Shown here: positions 1-11,278 of the stretch, in pieces
Position numbering within the stretch: position 1 is the first letter of the stretch
Layout: every line of letters starts with the position of its first letter
DNA from: Agelas oroides
Taxonomy: Eukaryota > Porifera > Demospongiae > Agelasida > Agelasidae
DNA length: 64,000 nucleotides
Reading direction: 5' to 3'
NCBI GenBank assembly: GCA_949130485.1
Contig: OX422196.1
Coordinates: forward strand, 4,322,889-4,386,888
Position numbers and translations under genes: made by a program
The notes under the pieces: generated by a model
Seen by the model: the letters and a program-made list of their open reading frames with translations, nothing else
Databases searched by the model: none
What the model was told of the DNA's origin: nothing

Positions 1-1188
1 TTGATGTAGGGGATGGCTATCTTCTCCAAACACTGGTCTCCTCAATTGAGCAGTGTTTGGGAGAGTGTGTGATGTCCCAGTCAGGCGGAAACTGGTAGTT
101 GGGATGGCAGCATGGGGGTTTTCCCTGGTAGATGACCTGGATTGGTAGAAAATCTCCTACAAGAGAGCCACAAAGTACAACAGCTGTAATCTGCCGTTTG
201 TCGTTTGCTCCGGCGACATCCACTCATTTGGAACCTTGCTCCTCCATGGTCCACGTTTTGGATGGCACGATCTTTATCCCCGTCTGATCCCAGTTTAGAA
301 TCAGCTTGGATGGGATCTCCTCCATTTCTACTGTCGTCACTACATCCTGCAAAAATTACTCCTTCAGACGTTGGACCTCAGCCACTGCATGCATGCTCTT
401 AGCAGACGTCACATTCCGCTTAACAAAGTTCATCCTCTTTAGCAGCGAGTAGGCCCATGTTCAATATTACATGCCCACCAAACTCGGCCAGCCTTGAACT
501 GTCGCACGACAGGAGAATACCTCAAGCAGCAGCTACAGCAATCCATGCTGTTACCACTCCACCCCCATCCCGAACTCTTCTGAGGTACATCTGTACCTTG
601 ACATCCAAACTCTTTCCTAGAAGGACGGGTCTTCCTCGCTTTTGGTGAGGCAGCAGATCAACGTTCTCATCACTGTCTTCATTCGCTCACTTTCTCGTCA
701 CTTCCTGCAGGCAGGCTTTCTTCATGGAGTGAAGGGTAGTCTCGCTCACTTGATGGTCAAGCTTCCTTGTGAAGAATTTGGCAGCTGCTGCAACCCCATA
801 CTGACTTGCATATTTCCCCATCTCAGCACGTTCACTCGGAGTGTACCTGCAAATAGTAAATTCATTTATTCACCTGATACTGGTCTGCAAATGTGTACAT
901 GTACAAGCACTAGATCTATATACCAGTACTGTAGTTCTTCAATTTTATAGAACAAAGATATCAAAATTTGTGACTAGCTTCGCACCTTCTATACTGGCCA
1001 CGTTTCTTCTTCTTAGCGATCTCCTTCTCCACTTCCTTATTAGCCATGGCTATAGCGTTCGAGGCTACAGAGTTGCACAAGGGCCCCCTTGGATCCAGCT
1101 GACCATCTCGAGGTTTGAAGTACTGTCGTGTTGACATCGTTGAACAGCTGAAACGCTCTTGCTCTTGATCAAAATGGCTAGCGAGCAA
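1..1188 (-). pseudogene. Decayed pogo/CENP-B-like (DDE_1) transposase, cut by window edge
   Basis: Read on the minus strand from an ATG at 1188. A short first exon rich in Lys (KEIAKKKKRGQY) ends at 986; a 139-base GT-AG intron (985-847) follows; exon 2 opens with YTPSERAEMGKYASQYG. Further on, a basic stretch (HQKRGRPVLLGKS) leads to NWDQTGIKIVPS, the first catalytic Asp of the pogo/Tigger DDE_1 fold, and then to VVLCGSLVGDFLPIQVIYQG and FPPDWDITHS. Known family role: cut-and-paste transposition. The copy is dead: TGA stops at 687-689 and 522-524, a TAA at 356-358, a +1 shift near 437-441, and another shift near 20-40, where the expected LEKIAIPYI block lies in a different frame. Two of the stops are CGA to TGA type. 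The C-terminus lies beyond base 1. Recognition of the family is firm; the subfamily is not resolved. Confidence 0.85.
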
Positions 1189-1394
1189 GATAGAGTGACA
1201 ACCGTATATACGTATACTATCGGTATACTATAGTATAATATGTGTTCTAAACATTCGTTGTAGGAAATATTTCGTGTGTTTTATTTTCGTAGTCGCATGG
1301 GCCTACGAAAATTATTTGTTATGTGTGTACGAGAATCACATAGAGGCAAATTCCATGACATCAAGAACATGCATTTTGTTACTCTCCTCTACAG

Positions 1395-1507
1395 GCTTTG
1401 AGCCCATGAAGATGAATCAATACACCAATTTTGTGAACATTGGAGAGCGGTGTAATGTAGCTGGGTCCAAACGATTCTGCAGACTCATTACCTCTGGGAA
1501 ATATGAG
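1395..1507 (+). CDS. MTR: MTR exon: start of pterin-binding domain
   Basis: Acceptor ctctacag ends at 1394; donor gtgag starts at 1508. The exon reads [20 protein letters not shown] and on to LITSGKYE, the conserved opening of the pterin domain. It begins with two bases completing a codon from an exon outside the window and ends in phase 0. Confidence 0.95.
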
Positions 1508-1645
1508 GTGAGATTGAAAACCGTCAGGACATTACAAGTGTGAATAAACAATAAATCACAGAAATACTAGGAGTACACAGATCAATACTTATAAGTGGTT
1601 TTTGTTACTTTTCACCTCATTATAAGAGAGAGTGCCTGCACTGCC
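1508..1645 (+). other. Intron, left part
   Basis: Short intron stretch between the exon and the inverted-repeat element that begins at 1646. No coding or structural signal is seen. Confidence 0.5.
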
Positions 1646-2077
1646 TAACCTCGATCATTCCCAGGCTTTCCAACCATCCAGTTTTTGATCACTTTTAGTC
1701 TGTAAAAATGGAGGGGAAAGGCTTGGTTGATTTTATCACATGAATGTCTTCCTAGATAGAGGGGTTGACGGGGCTTGGGGGGAAGGGGGGGAGGGGGGGG
1801 ATCCCAACTGAAAGAACACCTTTTGCACACACATTCTTCATCCTGAACAATACGTGAGAAGTTTTCTCTTCGGAACTCTATATAGCACTTAGACAGACAC
1901 TAGAAGGAAAGGCCTTAACGCTTGTTCTTTGAGTTGGGAACCCCTCTCCCCTTGGTCTACCTATGTAGACATTGACATCATTAATGTGTTATCAAGTTGT
2001 CCAGGCCTTCCTTCTTCGTTTTTGAATACTGCAAGTGATCAATAACTGGACAATGGGAAGGCCTAGGAACGAGGTTA
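1646..2077. mobile_element. Miniature inverted-repeat element, TAGCCT family (old copy)
   Basis: The left end TAACCTCGATCATTCCCAGG and right end GGCCTAGGAACGAGGTTA are inverted copies. Imperfect similarity continues for about 95 bases on each side (the poly-purine AGGCCTT block and the CAGTTTTTGATCACTT block). Flanks gcactgcc and gcattgcg may be a degenerate 8-base target duplication. It has no coding capacity. It is the same family as 6437-7040 and the fragment near 44430. Confidence 0.7.
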
Positions 2078-2145
2078 GCATTGCGTTACTATACTGCATC
2101 ACTCCTGTAAATTTACTATCTACTTGTACTTGTCTCACTGTTTAG

Positions 2146-2286
2146 GAGGCACTGTCAGTGGCAAGACAACAAGTAGAGCTGGGAGCCCAGGTGCTGGACA
2201 TCAACATGGATGAGGGCATGCTGGATGGAAAGGCAGCTATGACTCGGTTCCTTAATCTCATTGCATCAGAACCTGATGTGGCAAAG
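2146..2286 (+). CDS. MTR: MTR exon: pterin-binding domain
   Basis: Acceptor gtttag ends at 2145. The exon is 47 codons, from [20 protein letters not shown] through DGMLDG-type sequence to [10 protein letters not shown], in phase 0 at both ends. Its 3' boundary is best placed at AAG with a GC donor (gcaagt at 2287), because the next exon resumes LPLCIDSS exactly in phase. Confidence 0.95.

Positions 2287-2292
<6 letters not shown>
2287..2292 (+). other. MTR: Apparent GC-type 5' splice site
   Basis: Sequence AAG/GCAAGT fits the consensus of the rare GC-AG intron class (strong match to U1 apart from the C). Using the nearby GT at 2291 would add four bases and break the reading frame relative to the next exon at 4285. 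Confidence 0.75.

Positions 2293-2368
<76 letters not shown>
2291..2368 (+). repeat. (GT)39 microsatellite at splice donor
   Basis: Thirty-nine uninterrupted GT units begin four bases after the exon end. The tract yields spurious open frames on both strands (Val/Cys and His/Thr repeats). Confidence 0.97.
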
Positions 2369-2370
<2 letters not shown>

Positions 2371-2533
2371 TTGTTTGTCTAGCCACGTAGTCAGATTTAG
2401 GTAAAACAAGACATGGGTTTTCACAGGTGTTTCTCTCATCATTGGGATCTTCTGACACTTTGATCTCTATAAGAGATTTTTGTATCAAGAAGTCCTCATC
2501 AGCTGCTTTGTATTTTGGGTTGTTTGGTAGCTT

Positions 2534-2597
2534 ACTGACTGACAGACTGACAGACTGACTACAGACAAACTGACTGGCAAACAGACAAACTGACTGG

Positions 2598-2635
<38 letters not shown>
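2534..2635 (+). repeat. (CAGA)n / CTGA microsatellite
   Basis: About 100 bases of CTGA- and CAGA-type tetramers, ending in a pure cagacaga run. It is simple sequence. Confidence 0.9.
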
Positions 2636-4284
2636 TGGCCATTTGATAACCTTGTTCCAGAGTCTTAACCACCTCCAGAGTTTGGAGAGCAAATACAGAG
2701 GAGGTAGGCCTGGGAGAGTTTGTCGTGTGGTGATGTAATGCCAGGAAAACACACGATGGGCGGTGCCTAATAAAGAATTTTGATATCCTTCCTTGTAACG
2801 TCTTGTCCACGAACTGAAGGTTGGAACATTCTCATTGTTTGGCATACTCTGACTGATCAATGCAGAGTTTGTAAATTATAGCAGTTGGGCACTGTCTACC
2901 AGACGTTACGTGACATCAACACGTATGAAAAGATCTCCTATACCTTATGCTCCCTCTGTATTTGCGTACTGGAAGTGTTCAGATACTGTAGGGGACAAAG
3001 ACTTACATGTAGAAAAGAAGCTAGTCATTGATGATTTCCATCCAGATGTGAAACTAAATCTAGAGAGATGTTTGTGGTTGGGTACAGTGGTGGCGGAAGA
3101 CACTGCAGATTAGGCGGTGCTGAATGATTACTGGGTGTGGAGGTATGCCCCACATGATTGACTCGTCCCAATCATCATATAAAAAATAGTGATTGCCGAT
3201 TCTACATATGTACATAGCCAATTCTACATAAGTGAGCATGTTGTAGATAGAAACTGAGACCTGTACACCTGCTTAGACTGCATTCAACTTTGAGACTCTT
3301 GCTTCTCTGTAAGTCTTGAATTCTGGTCATGCAGCTATATTTATTAGGTGACTGGTACAACAGCTCAATGTGACATCAAATGTAAATGGCAAAATACAAA
3401 TGCGGTTGCTAGATGTACTATGTATTTTTACTTAGGTGTACCATATTATGTGAAATGACACATTCATGCAAACATTGCAGAACAGGCCCCACCGCACTAA
3501 CTAGATGCCTTTGCAGGAGAGAGTGTAGCATGCCATCCAAGCATAAACGGCTGGTCATAGTAACACTGTGTTTGTCCTACGTGCTGCGGGTATTGCTCAC
3601 AGCTACATACGTACTTACTGTAGGTTTCACTTACAGACACTTACACTCAGTGCAACATTTGTAGGAGTTTGCTAGCCAAACATATGGCGGTAGACAGGAG
3701 TGGTAAATGCTAACTGTGAGTTCAAACAAAAAACTCACCAATTTTCAACAAAGTGCACTAGCACGCACCGCATAGTTTGAAATTGGAGTTACTATAAATG
3801 GAAAATATTTGTGTTTTGCCCTTTACAGAGTTACGTACGTACGTACATGCGTGGGTAACAAGTTACTATATTGGTAAAAGTAATAGCTTGGTTCCTGGTG
3901 CCGGGAACCAGGCTATATAGGTAACAGCATAACTCGTGCTATATAGGTAATGATGATTTCTATGTATTAGCTATGTATATCTATAGCAACAGTGTTGACA
4001 AGAAACCACTCGTATGCTTCGTAGCTTTACCTGATGCTAAACGAATGTTGGATTTGTGTAAAGCGAGTGTATCATTGCATACAAGTGAGTATACAAGTGA
4101 GTGCTAGCCTGGTTCGAACCTACGATGGTTGTTACAATAATCATCTGGTACAGTAATGTGACAAATACCTCCTTTAGCCACTTTAACACTACTTGTTTCA
4201 ATTTTAGGGAAGCAGTTCCCTTCTTTTTTTTTTGTAGTAACTTCTTAGGTCATATACAGCATGGAATTTGCTTTTCCTCTGTAG
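2636..4284 (+). other. MTR intron without recognisable genes
   Basis: AT-rich intron sequence. The only structure seen is a 32-base foldback at 3884-3915 (tagcttggttcctgg followed by its near-complement), perhaps the remains of paired element ends. No convincing coding sequence on either strand. Confidence 0.6.
3884..3915. repeat. Short inverted repeat (hairpin)
   Basis: Arms TAGCTTGGTTCCTGG and CCGGGAACCAGGCTA pair with one or two mismatches around a TG loop. The TAGC-type ends resemble the TAGCCT element family, so this may be an internally deleted copy. Confidence 0.55.
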
Positions 4285-4470
4285 CTCCCGCTTTGTATTG
4301 ACTCCTCCAACTTTGAAGTGATTGTGGCTGGCTTGAAGTGTACGCAGGGCAAGTGCATTGTAAACTCCATTAGTTTGAAGGAGGGAGAAGAGGACTTCCT
4401 AGAGAAGGCCAAGTTGGTCAAAAGATTTGGAGCTGCGGTTGTGATCATGGCATTTGATGAAGTTGGGCAG
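4285..4470 (+). CDS. MTR: MTR exon: pterin-binding domain
   Basis: Acceptor cctctgtag ends at 4284; donor gtgagc at 4471. The 62 codons include [33 protein letters not shown] and [13 protein letters not shown], diagnostic of methionine synthase. Phase 0 at both ends. Confidence 0.97.
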
Positions 4471-5227
4471 GTGAGCAGAGTGACAAATCACAAGATACAT
4501 CTGGGTTACTAGGCATGTGTGCAAGTTTAGCACACCATGTGTATAGCACGTGTTTATAGTCTATTTAGTTTGGTACAGCTGTTTTAGTCCTGTTCTGATG
4601 TTCTTGTGTGAGGAACCTCGGAAGGAGGACAAAGGAGCCTAGTACACACTGTTCATGCAAGCGTAAAGTTTCCTTGTTAACCAGCTTACACTAAAAACAG
4701 GCAGGTGCTTGTCATTATGAAGTGAGCCTGAGTGAGCACTACACGGATAGTTTCATATGTAGCTTGTCTTGGCACACAGACGTGCAGTACATGTCACTTA
4801 AGCAACATGCTTTGTCACTGTATGCTGTTATTGCTGAACTGCATCATGTGTAACTCCTTACATGTGATGAGGCAGCTTACATGGTGATGAGGGTTCTGGG
4901 TAGAAGTGTAAAATCACTTCTTGCACTCATGAGAAAGGAGCTCACAGACTGCGGTCGTTTTTTTGCCACTCAAAATGATGGTGTAGTATCTGGCTTTCCA
5001 TCCACTATCCGTTTCACGTTTAGTTACGTGAGGTAGTGACGTCAATTGCATAAGGTCTGTAGATTTTACATAACTTTCAGAAATTCTCGGAGAACTAGTG
5101 TTGTGCCAGGCTCTCTTTCTCCGATCACGTAGAAGAGCTTAGGAACAAAGCTGAACTGTTCCTAGCTATGCATGCCATCAGAACACTTTTCCCCTCCATT
5201 AGGCCTATGTATCTCTCATCCTTCCAG
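4471..5227 (+). other. MTR intron without recognisable genes
   Basis: No coding signal. A short stretch near 4722-4740 (gtgagcctgagtgagca) resembles the dispersed GAGCCTGAGCGAG repeat noted elsewhere in this window. Confidence 0.5.
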
Positions 5228-5407
5228 GCCACCTCTGTTGAGCACAAGGTGAAGGTGTGTGAGCGGGCCTACTGGCTCCTGGTGGAGAAGATGGGGTTCA
5301 ACCCTAATGACATCATCTTTGATCCTAACATCCTCACGATTGCAACTGGTATTGAAGAGCACAACACCTATGGCATGGCGTACATGGAGGCCATCAGGAA
5401 GATCAAG
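5228..5407 (+). CDS. MTR: MTR exon: pterin-binding domain
   Basis: Acceptor ccttccag ends at 5227; donor gtgggt at 5408. It encodes 60 codons, including [38 protein letters not shown] and AIRKIK. Phase 0 at both ends. Confidence 0.97.
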
Positions 5408-5550
5408 GTGGGTTGTTGCTCTACAGGATTCTGAGTACACTGAATTACATACTTCTGGCTTTGTATACAGAATGAACAAAGTACATGGGGAGTGAAGATT
5501 GGATTAAAGTTTAGACCCCTTTCTTTTTAAGCATCCAATTTCCATGGTAT

Positions 5551-6063
5551 TGCCATAGTCTCGTGAAAGAGCGCCCATGGCCAGAGCACCTTACAAATCT
5601 GGTAAAGAGGGGGGTGGGCACTCTTTCAAGTGTTTCTGAATTTAACCACGAAAGAGCGCCCATGTCATGTTTACAGCGACTTGATGCCCCTGAGGCAAAC
5701 AATTGGGCAAACGATAACGTCTAACAGAGCCGCCAGTGGTTTCGTCCAGCCAAGTCAAGTTTGATAGCAATCAACACTCTGAATGGCACCAAGTCACCAG
5801 GAGCATGCTGTAGCTCGCGGAGTGCGCCGCATTAGCTACATCTGTCTACGCAAAGCAACCTTATAGTAACCTTCGATTAAGTATAACATTCTTACCTCAA
5901 ATATGCATAGCGCTCTGGGCTGTGCTTCTCAAACTCCACGAATACACTTCATTAGTTATACGAAGCTCGCTCCAGGGTGGACGCTATTTCGAATAAACTT
6001 TGACCCTATACAGGAAATTGGGCCAAAAGTAGGGCATGGGCACTCTTTCACGAGACTATGGTA
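5551..6063. mobile_element. TIR element, family A (CCATAGTCTCGTGAAAGAG), copy 1
   Basis: Inverted ends ccatagtctcgtgaaagag (from 5553) and ctctttcacgagactatgg (to 6061), bounded by TG/TA. The interior has a second inner inverted motif (aaagagcgcccatg). About 513 bases, non-coding, reverse orientation relative to copies at 31505-32025 and 56841-57919. Probably a non-autonomous DNA transposon; the superfamily is not determined. Confidence 0.8.
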
Positions 6064-6436
6064 TGCCCATATTGTATCACATTGGAAGTTAAGTGCTGAC
6101 CATGGAGGTCAGTACTGGTCACTTAGCCATGCTTAGTGTAGTGACAAACACATGCATTTCTCAATAAACCTCTCACAAATTTTCACACAATAACTGCAAT
6201 TGTCAACATTCCTGGAAGTCAAGAAACATGGTGCAACCAGGCCACAGTGATTGTACGAAAATCAGCGGACGTTTGTCTGTCTGGCCCTTCTTCATTGAGT
6301 CGCTCTGCAATGTGTTCCTGTCACAAAGCTAGCAGAGCAATATTGACTTTCACACTTAGCACAGCACTTGACCTGCAATATGATGCAATACAGACATAAT
6401 ACCATGGAAACTGGATACTCAGAAAGGGGTCTATGG

Positions 6437-7040
6437 TAGCCTCGTTCCCTGGCCTTCCCCACCTCCAGTTTTTGATCGCTCACAGTATGCAAAAAAAAAA
6501 AACCGAGGGAGAAGGCCTGGTGAATCTTACCGCATGATCCGTGGCACACATGACGTCACAGGATCTAGACACGGAGACATATACACATTTATATCTCCAG
6601 CTACGGAGAAACTAGAGAATCAAGACAAGATCCAGCTGAGAGACAAGTCGTGCCTCTAGAACATAACCGAGTCTGAAGCAGAACCACTGAAGGATGGTTC
6701 CGCTGCAAGTGCTGCAAATCCAAAAACAGCTTCTTTTTTGCTACGCTAGCTAAATTGTGTCACTGTGGAGATTTCACACATGACGTTCAGCAACCCTTCA
6801 AAGTTATTCCTTCTAGCTCAGATATATTTTGTACGATTGATGTTGTTCTCCGTCTGAACTTGTCTCGTCTTCGTAGCTAGTACAGAACGCAAGATATGTA
6901 TTCTCGCTAGCATGGCTTGTATATAAGCGTGACAACATGTGACGCTTGTGCTGGTAAGATTCACCAGGCCTTCTCCCTCCGTTTTTGCATACTGCAAGTG
7001 ATCAAAAACTGGAGGCGGGGAAGGCCTGGGAACAAGGCTA
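6437..7040. mobile_element. TIR element, TAGCCT family
   Basis: Left end TAGCCTCGTTCCCTGGCCTT and right end AAGGCCTGGGAACAAGGCTA are inverted copies, and similarity extends about 95 bases inward on each side, including the ggtgaatcttacc motif. Flanking gtctatgg (6429-6436) and gtctatag (7041-7048) look like an 8-base target duplication with one mismatch. No coding capacity. The 8-9-base duplication would fit Mutator-like or hAT-like mobilisation. Confidence 0.82.
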
Positions 7041-8563
7041 GTCTATAGTGCATACTGTAAAGGCAGTGCACAGGCAATTGGATAAGTCTGCAACGATTGG
7101 TTACTAGGCAACTTCAGCATTTGCTGAAGCAGTAGCACACTTGCCTATCTTGTTTTTAGTAGAAAACAATAGCTTGTGTTTCAAGCAATGAGTAGATTCA
7201 TTGCTTGAATCATAACATAACAGAGACCGCCTTCCGAACGATGGAGACCGCCCCCTAACGATCTAGACCGCCTTCCGTATGGTGTTAACCGTTTGCGTTG
7301 CGTGTACAACATCGCCTTCCAATTATCAATAGTATATCAAGCAATTTTGACTTTCAGCCACTCGGGTGTTTAGAATTTGATCAGGTAACTGCACTTTAAA
7401 TTGCTTATTGCACACTAAGTGTGCATTAAATCATTAATGCACATGTTTTTTGACTACAACATGGAGTGATTTTTAGGCATGAAATACATGCAGCCAAGAA
7501 AAGTGCTAAAGCCAGCTTCTTTTGTGCGCATATGTGATCACACACAACGGAAAGCCTTCAATAGTTTTGTTTGCACTTGACAGATGAATGCCAAGTCTAC
7601 TATTCACTTCAAAATGCTCAATACTGCACTGAAAGCATGTACACAAACACAAACACAAGAAGTACTGAACAAGGTTTAGCTTACTTGATATTATCTTTTC
7701 AAACTTCTGTCACATGTCAACGAGCTCCCCCAACTGTAAAGCAAGTCTACTTGCACCAACAAAATGTTGTGGTGAAGGACATCAATTTGAGTGTAGTTCC
7801 AGACACAAATTCACCAGTCGTTAGGCCACCATGTTGATGTCACACGTACCTACCTATTTGCTCACCTAAATAACACTATGTACATCTGCCTTGTCGAGCA
7901 ACATGTACAACAACGACCCTCTTGACTGCTTGAATGTTTGAAAGGTTATTAAAGGACTCAGCGACAATAAACCTGCCACCTGATTGGCTAAAGATCACGA
8001 ATAGTGCCAGTAGCGCATAATAATAACATAAAAAAGCGGAAGGAAGAGTTGGAGCATGAAACAGCATGCAAATTGCTCACACATGTATGGCATACAGTCG
8101 TCCATGATTGCATTGATGCAAATAATGGCTGCAGGAGACAAGACAGTGTCCGTTGGTGCCACAGGATGTATTTCCCTACAGTCATCAACCCTAGAAAGTC
8201 AAGGGAACATTTTTTATAGCTACTGCTGACGCCTCAGAAGTCTCCTCACTTGGCTGTGAAGCAGCTGAATCCACCTAGTGCCTGCATCCCAGCCCCAAGC
8301 ATAGATACTCCTGTTTTTGAGGCTCAAGCTTTGGTATTCTTGTAGATCCCATTCTTCATGAAGTTTGTAATTCATGTGTTTGTGCATGTGCACATGAGCA
8401 ATAAAAATATTGACAAACCTACTGTGGGTAATTAAGGCTTCATATTTTGCGTGGTTGTTTCGCTCCAATTCTCTCTTCTGTTTTATGTCATTATGCACTC
8501 CTGATATTATGTATACTAGGTCCTTATATACTAAACATATGTATTGTGCTCTCTTTTGTATAG
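7041..8563 (+). other. MTR intron without recognisable genes
   Basis: Apart from three short near-copies of gagaccgccttccgaacgat at 7222-7280 (degenerate direct repeats), nothing is recognised. Small open frames in this stretch have no family features. Confidence 0.5.
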
Positions 8564-8680
8564 GATATACTTGCAGGTGCTCGTGTGAGTGGAGGCCTCT
8601 CCAACCTTTCCTTCTCCTTTCGAGGAATGGATGTCATTCGGGAGGCTATGCATAGTGTCTTCCTTTACCATGCAATTCAG
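8564..8680 (+). CDS. MTR: MTR exon: pterin-binding domain
   Basis: Acceptor ttgtatag ends at 8563; donor gttagt at 8681. It encodes [20 protein letters not shown] and then [19 protein letters not shown], 39 codons, phase 0 at both ends. Confidence 0.97.
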
Positions 8681-10507
8681 GTTAGTACAATTGTGCATAC
8701 GTACTTCTATAGAATAGCGAAACCTGTCTCTACTGGCTACATGTTAGAAATCACAAGAGATGTCTGCTGGATACAATACCTCTAGAAGATGCTTCAGCAT
8801 TGTGGGGCAAGCCTGAGCGAGCAGCACATTGTGCTGATTTGTGTCATGGCACACAAACCATGAATAGCAGGAGGGTTTGCGACTGTCAGTCAGGGCAGCT
8901 ACTATGACTACACATGCATGGACTAACCTTCACACCCAAATCATGGGCTGAATCTCTGGAACATACTTTGTGCATGGCCCTTACCTGAAGCAACTTCAGC
9001 CACCGTGCATACCGTCTGTGAGTAGTCTGCTGTGAAGTTTGTCTGTCATAGTCCGTACTTGCATACTTGTCATAGTCCGTACTTGAGATAGCTTACAATA
9101 AACCATACATAAGTTGCCATGCGTGCTTCAACTTGAGTTGTCTTTACTCTGAGCTTCTTTCACACACCCTGACAGTAGCCCTTCACTGTCTCTCTTGACT
9201 GCGCTAAAGTGCACATGGATGTTCAATCTTTCGGTGTTCAATCTTTTGTTAAATGTGCTCAATTAAGATTTTTGGTAAGTGGCCCCAAGCAAGTAAGCAA
9301 ACATACACACAAGCATGCACAATGTGGTCTCGCTAGTGTGGGGCCTGCCCAGGCTCACTCCAACAAGTACCCATTAGGTGCCCTTGAGCAAGAAACATTA
9401 AGTGTGACTAAAAGCAAGAGTCACTGCTAGATCAACAAAGACCCTTGCAAATTTGATTTGGATACTTTTGTTAGAAACTGGGGCCTCTTTATATTACAGA
9501 TAACACATACATATATCTTTACATGTAGATTTACCACAAGCTCATAAGTTTTGTGTGTACCATCGTCTTATGCCCAACCATATCTGTCTGGTAACATGAC
9601 AGCCTGAAGGAGGAATTGTCAGTGTGCATACCACATTCAATCGATATGGTTCTTATAGTAGAACTACAAAACCATGCCAAGTCAGGTTAACAGGTGGAAG
9701 ATGTTTGACTGCATGACCATAATTCCAGTGTAAACAAGCCTCATCGTGTGCAGAAATACACACAGCTTGCATATACTCTTCATGTAACATCACACGCTAC
9801 TGCATACAGTGTAGTGAGTACGCTTGGCAGCAGAGAGAGAGTGAACTTTCCCATCATATTGATGCTCCCAGTTGGTTTTCAGTCTGTTAGGAGTTGGCAT
9901 GAGATCCATGTGACACAAAAATGTACAGTAACAAAGTGCCACTGGCTTGCTTCTTTCTTGTTCATTGCGACACTTCGTTTGGTCCCGAATGCATGTTTGT
10001 GTACAATCGAAACCCCTGAAATGCAGAACCCCCCCGTATTCCGTAAACCAGACAGGTTCTCCAATCCCAAAAGTACCTGAACTGTACAAAATTCACTCGA
10101 TAATCCAGACACTCATGTACCTCTTTTGTAAAATTGTGCGCCACATTCAGTGGATTCAAAGGCCGGGCATTTTATATTAACATTGTCGCTCATCGTGCTA
10201 AACTTTCTCAACATTGTACGGCAACGGAAAGGTCCGAAAATGCGACCTCGTTGTACTCACCAGCCCAAGCACACATTACCAGTCCCACCAGTCCTTTCTT
10301 CTCCATTGACTGAACCTCCTAATGAAGCAAGTGCATCTCCATTCAGCATTAGAGAAAGCTCGGTAGAGATCTTCTGTGATACCTGCTAGGATACTAAGTG
10401 CTGTAGCTAGTGTAGATGTAGATATAGCTGCAAGGGACTTTTAGTGCCACATTTGGATGGCTTTCCACTGTTTCTAATACCATGTACACAATTCTTTCTT
10501 CTTCTAG
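8681..10507 (+). other. MTR intron without recognisable genes
   Basis: A copy of the dispersed repeat cattgtggggcaagcctgag lies at 8799-8818. No coding sequence with family features is seen. The open frames on both strands around 9790-10180 overlap each other and look like chance. Confidence 0.5.
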
Positions 10508-10648
10508 GTTGGAATGGACATGGGAATTGTGAATGCAGGTAATCTTCCAGTGTATGATGACATTCCAAAGGACCTCCTCTCGTTGTGTGAAAACCTGCTG
10601 TGGAATAGAGATCCTAGTGGTACAGAGAAACTCCTTGAATATGCTCAG
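10508..10648 (+). CDS. MTR: MTR exon: end of pterin-binding domain
   Basis: Acceptor cttcttctag ends at 10507; donor gtaggt at 10649. It encodes [20 protein letters not shown] and on to [18 protein letters not shown], 47 codons, phase 0. The intron that follows is about 21.9 kb and contains the large transposon at 10789-30733. Confidence 0.97.
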
Positions 10649-10782
10649 GTAGGTGTGGAAGAGAAGCACTATTATCTGTTGCTGCATAAATACCATTGAG
10701 CATTATATGTTATTATAGGCATTAGTCTCATTTTTAGGGTTTTCTACTTGATGGGCCTAGCCTAAGCGAGCTCCATACTGAT

Positions 10783-10788
10783 GATGAC
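10783..10788 (+). repeat. 6-bp target-site duplication, left copy
   Basis: GATGAC immediately precedes the inverted-repeat end TATGGGGGG. The identical hexamer follows the right end at 30734-30739. Confidence 0.8.
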
Positions 10789-10862
10789 TATGGGGGGGGG
10801 GATCAGTGTCAAAATAGGGGGGTGTAATCTGGAGGGGGTAGTTTCCAAAAGTGTAGGAGTAT
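10789..10862 (+). repeat. Left terminal inverted repeat of the IS3EU-like element
   Basis: Begins TATG plus a run of ten G in all, then ATCAGTGTCAAAATAGGGG. It matches the complement of 30664-30733 with few mismatches, chiefly in G-run length. Confidence 0.85.
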
Positions 10863-10864
10863 TA

Positions 10865-11195
10865 CGTTGAGAGGGGGTAGCTACACTTCATGTTGAGAGG
10901 GGGTGCACTTCATGTTGAGAGGGGGTACTCTTTACGTCAAGAGGGGGTGCGCTTCACGTCGAGAGGGGGTGCGCTTCACATCGAGAGGGGGTGCACTTCA
11001 CGTCGAGAGGGGGTGCACTTCACGTCGAGAGGGGGTACTCTTCACGTCGAAAGGGGGTGCACTTCACGTCGAGAGGGATACACTTCACGTCGAGAGGGGG
11101 TGCGCTTCACGTCGAGAGGGGGTGCACTTCACGTCGAGAGGGGATGCGCTTCACATCGAGAGGGGGTGCACTTCACGTTGAGAGAGGGCGTGGCA
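10865..11195 (+). repeat. Subterminal array of ~21-bp GAGAGGGGGTG repeats
   Basis: About 14 degenerate copies of a unit like cttcacgtcgagagggggtg follow the left inverted repeat. The array gives overlapping open frames in all three forward frames (LHVERG, FTSRGG, TSRREG), which are by-products of the repeat. At the right end of the transposon, related GAGAGGGGGTG and ATAGGGGGTATA motifs occur in inverted orientation (30558-30650). Subterminal arrays of this kind often bind transposase; that role is an inference here. Confidence 0.85.
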
Positions 11196-11278
11196 ACATA
11201 GCATGTGATTTCACAATATTGCAAATGTGGGTGTGGTTAAAGGTGTGGCTTTCATGGCAGTCAAAATCACACTGAATA

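Noticed and set aside
2258-2860. 200-codon minus-strand open frame with His/Thr and Ser/Val/Cys repeats
   Set aside because: It is made of the (GT)39 and (CAGA)n microsatellites read through on the opposite strand of an MTR exon; no family features.
10890-11275. Three overlapping ~100-codon frames (LHVERG, TSRREG, FTSRGG repeats)
   Set aside because: All come from one 21-bp tandem array open in all three frames; better explained as subterminal repeats of the transposon.
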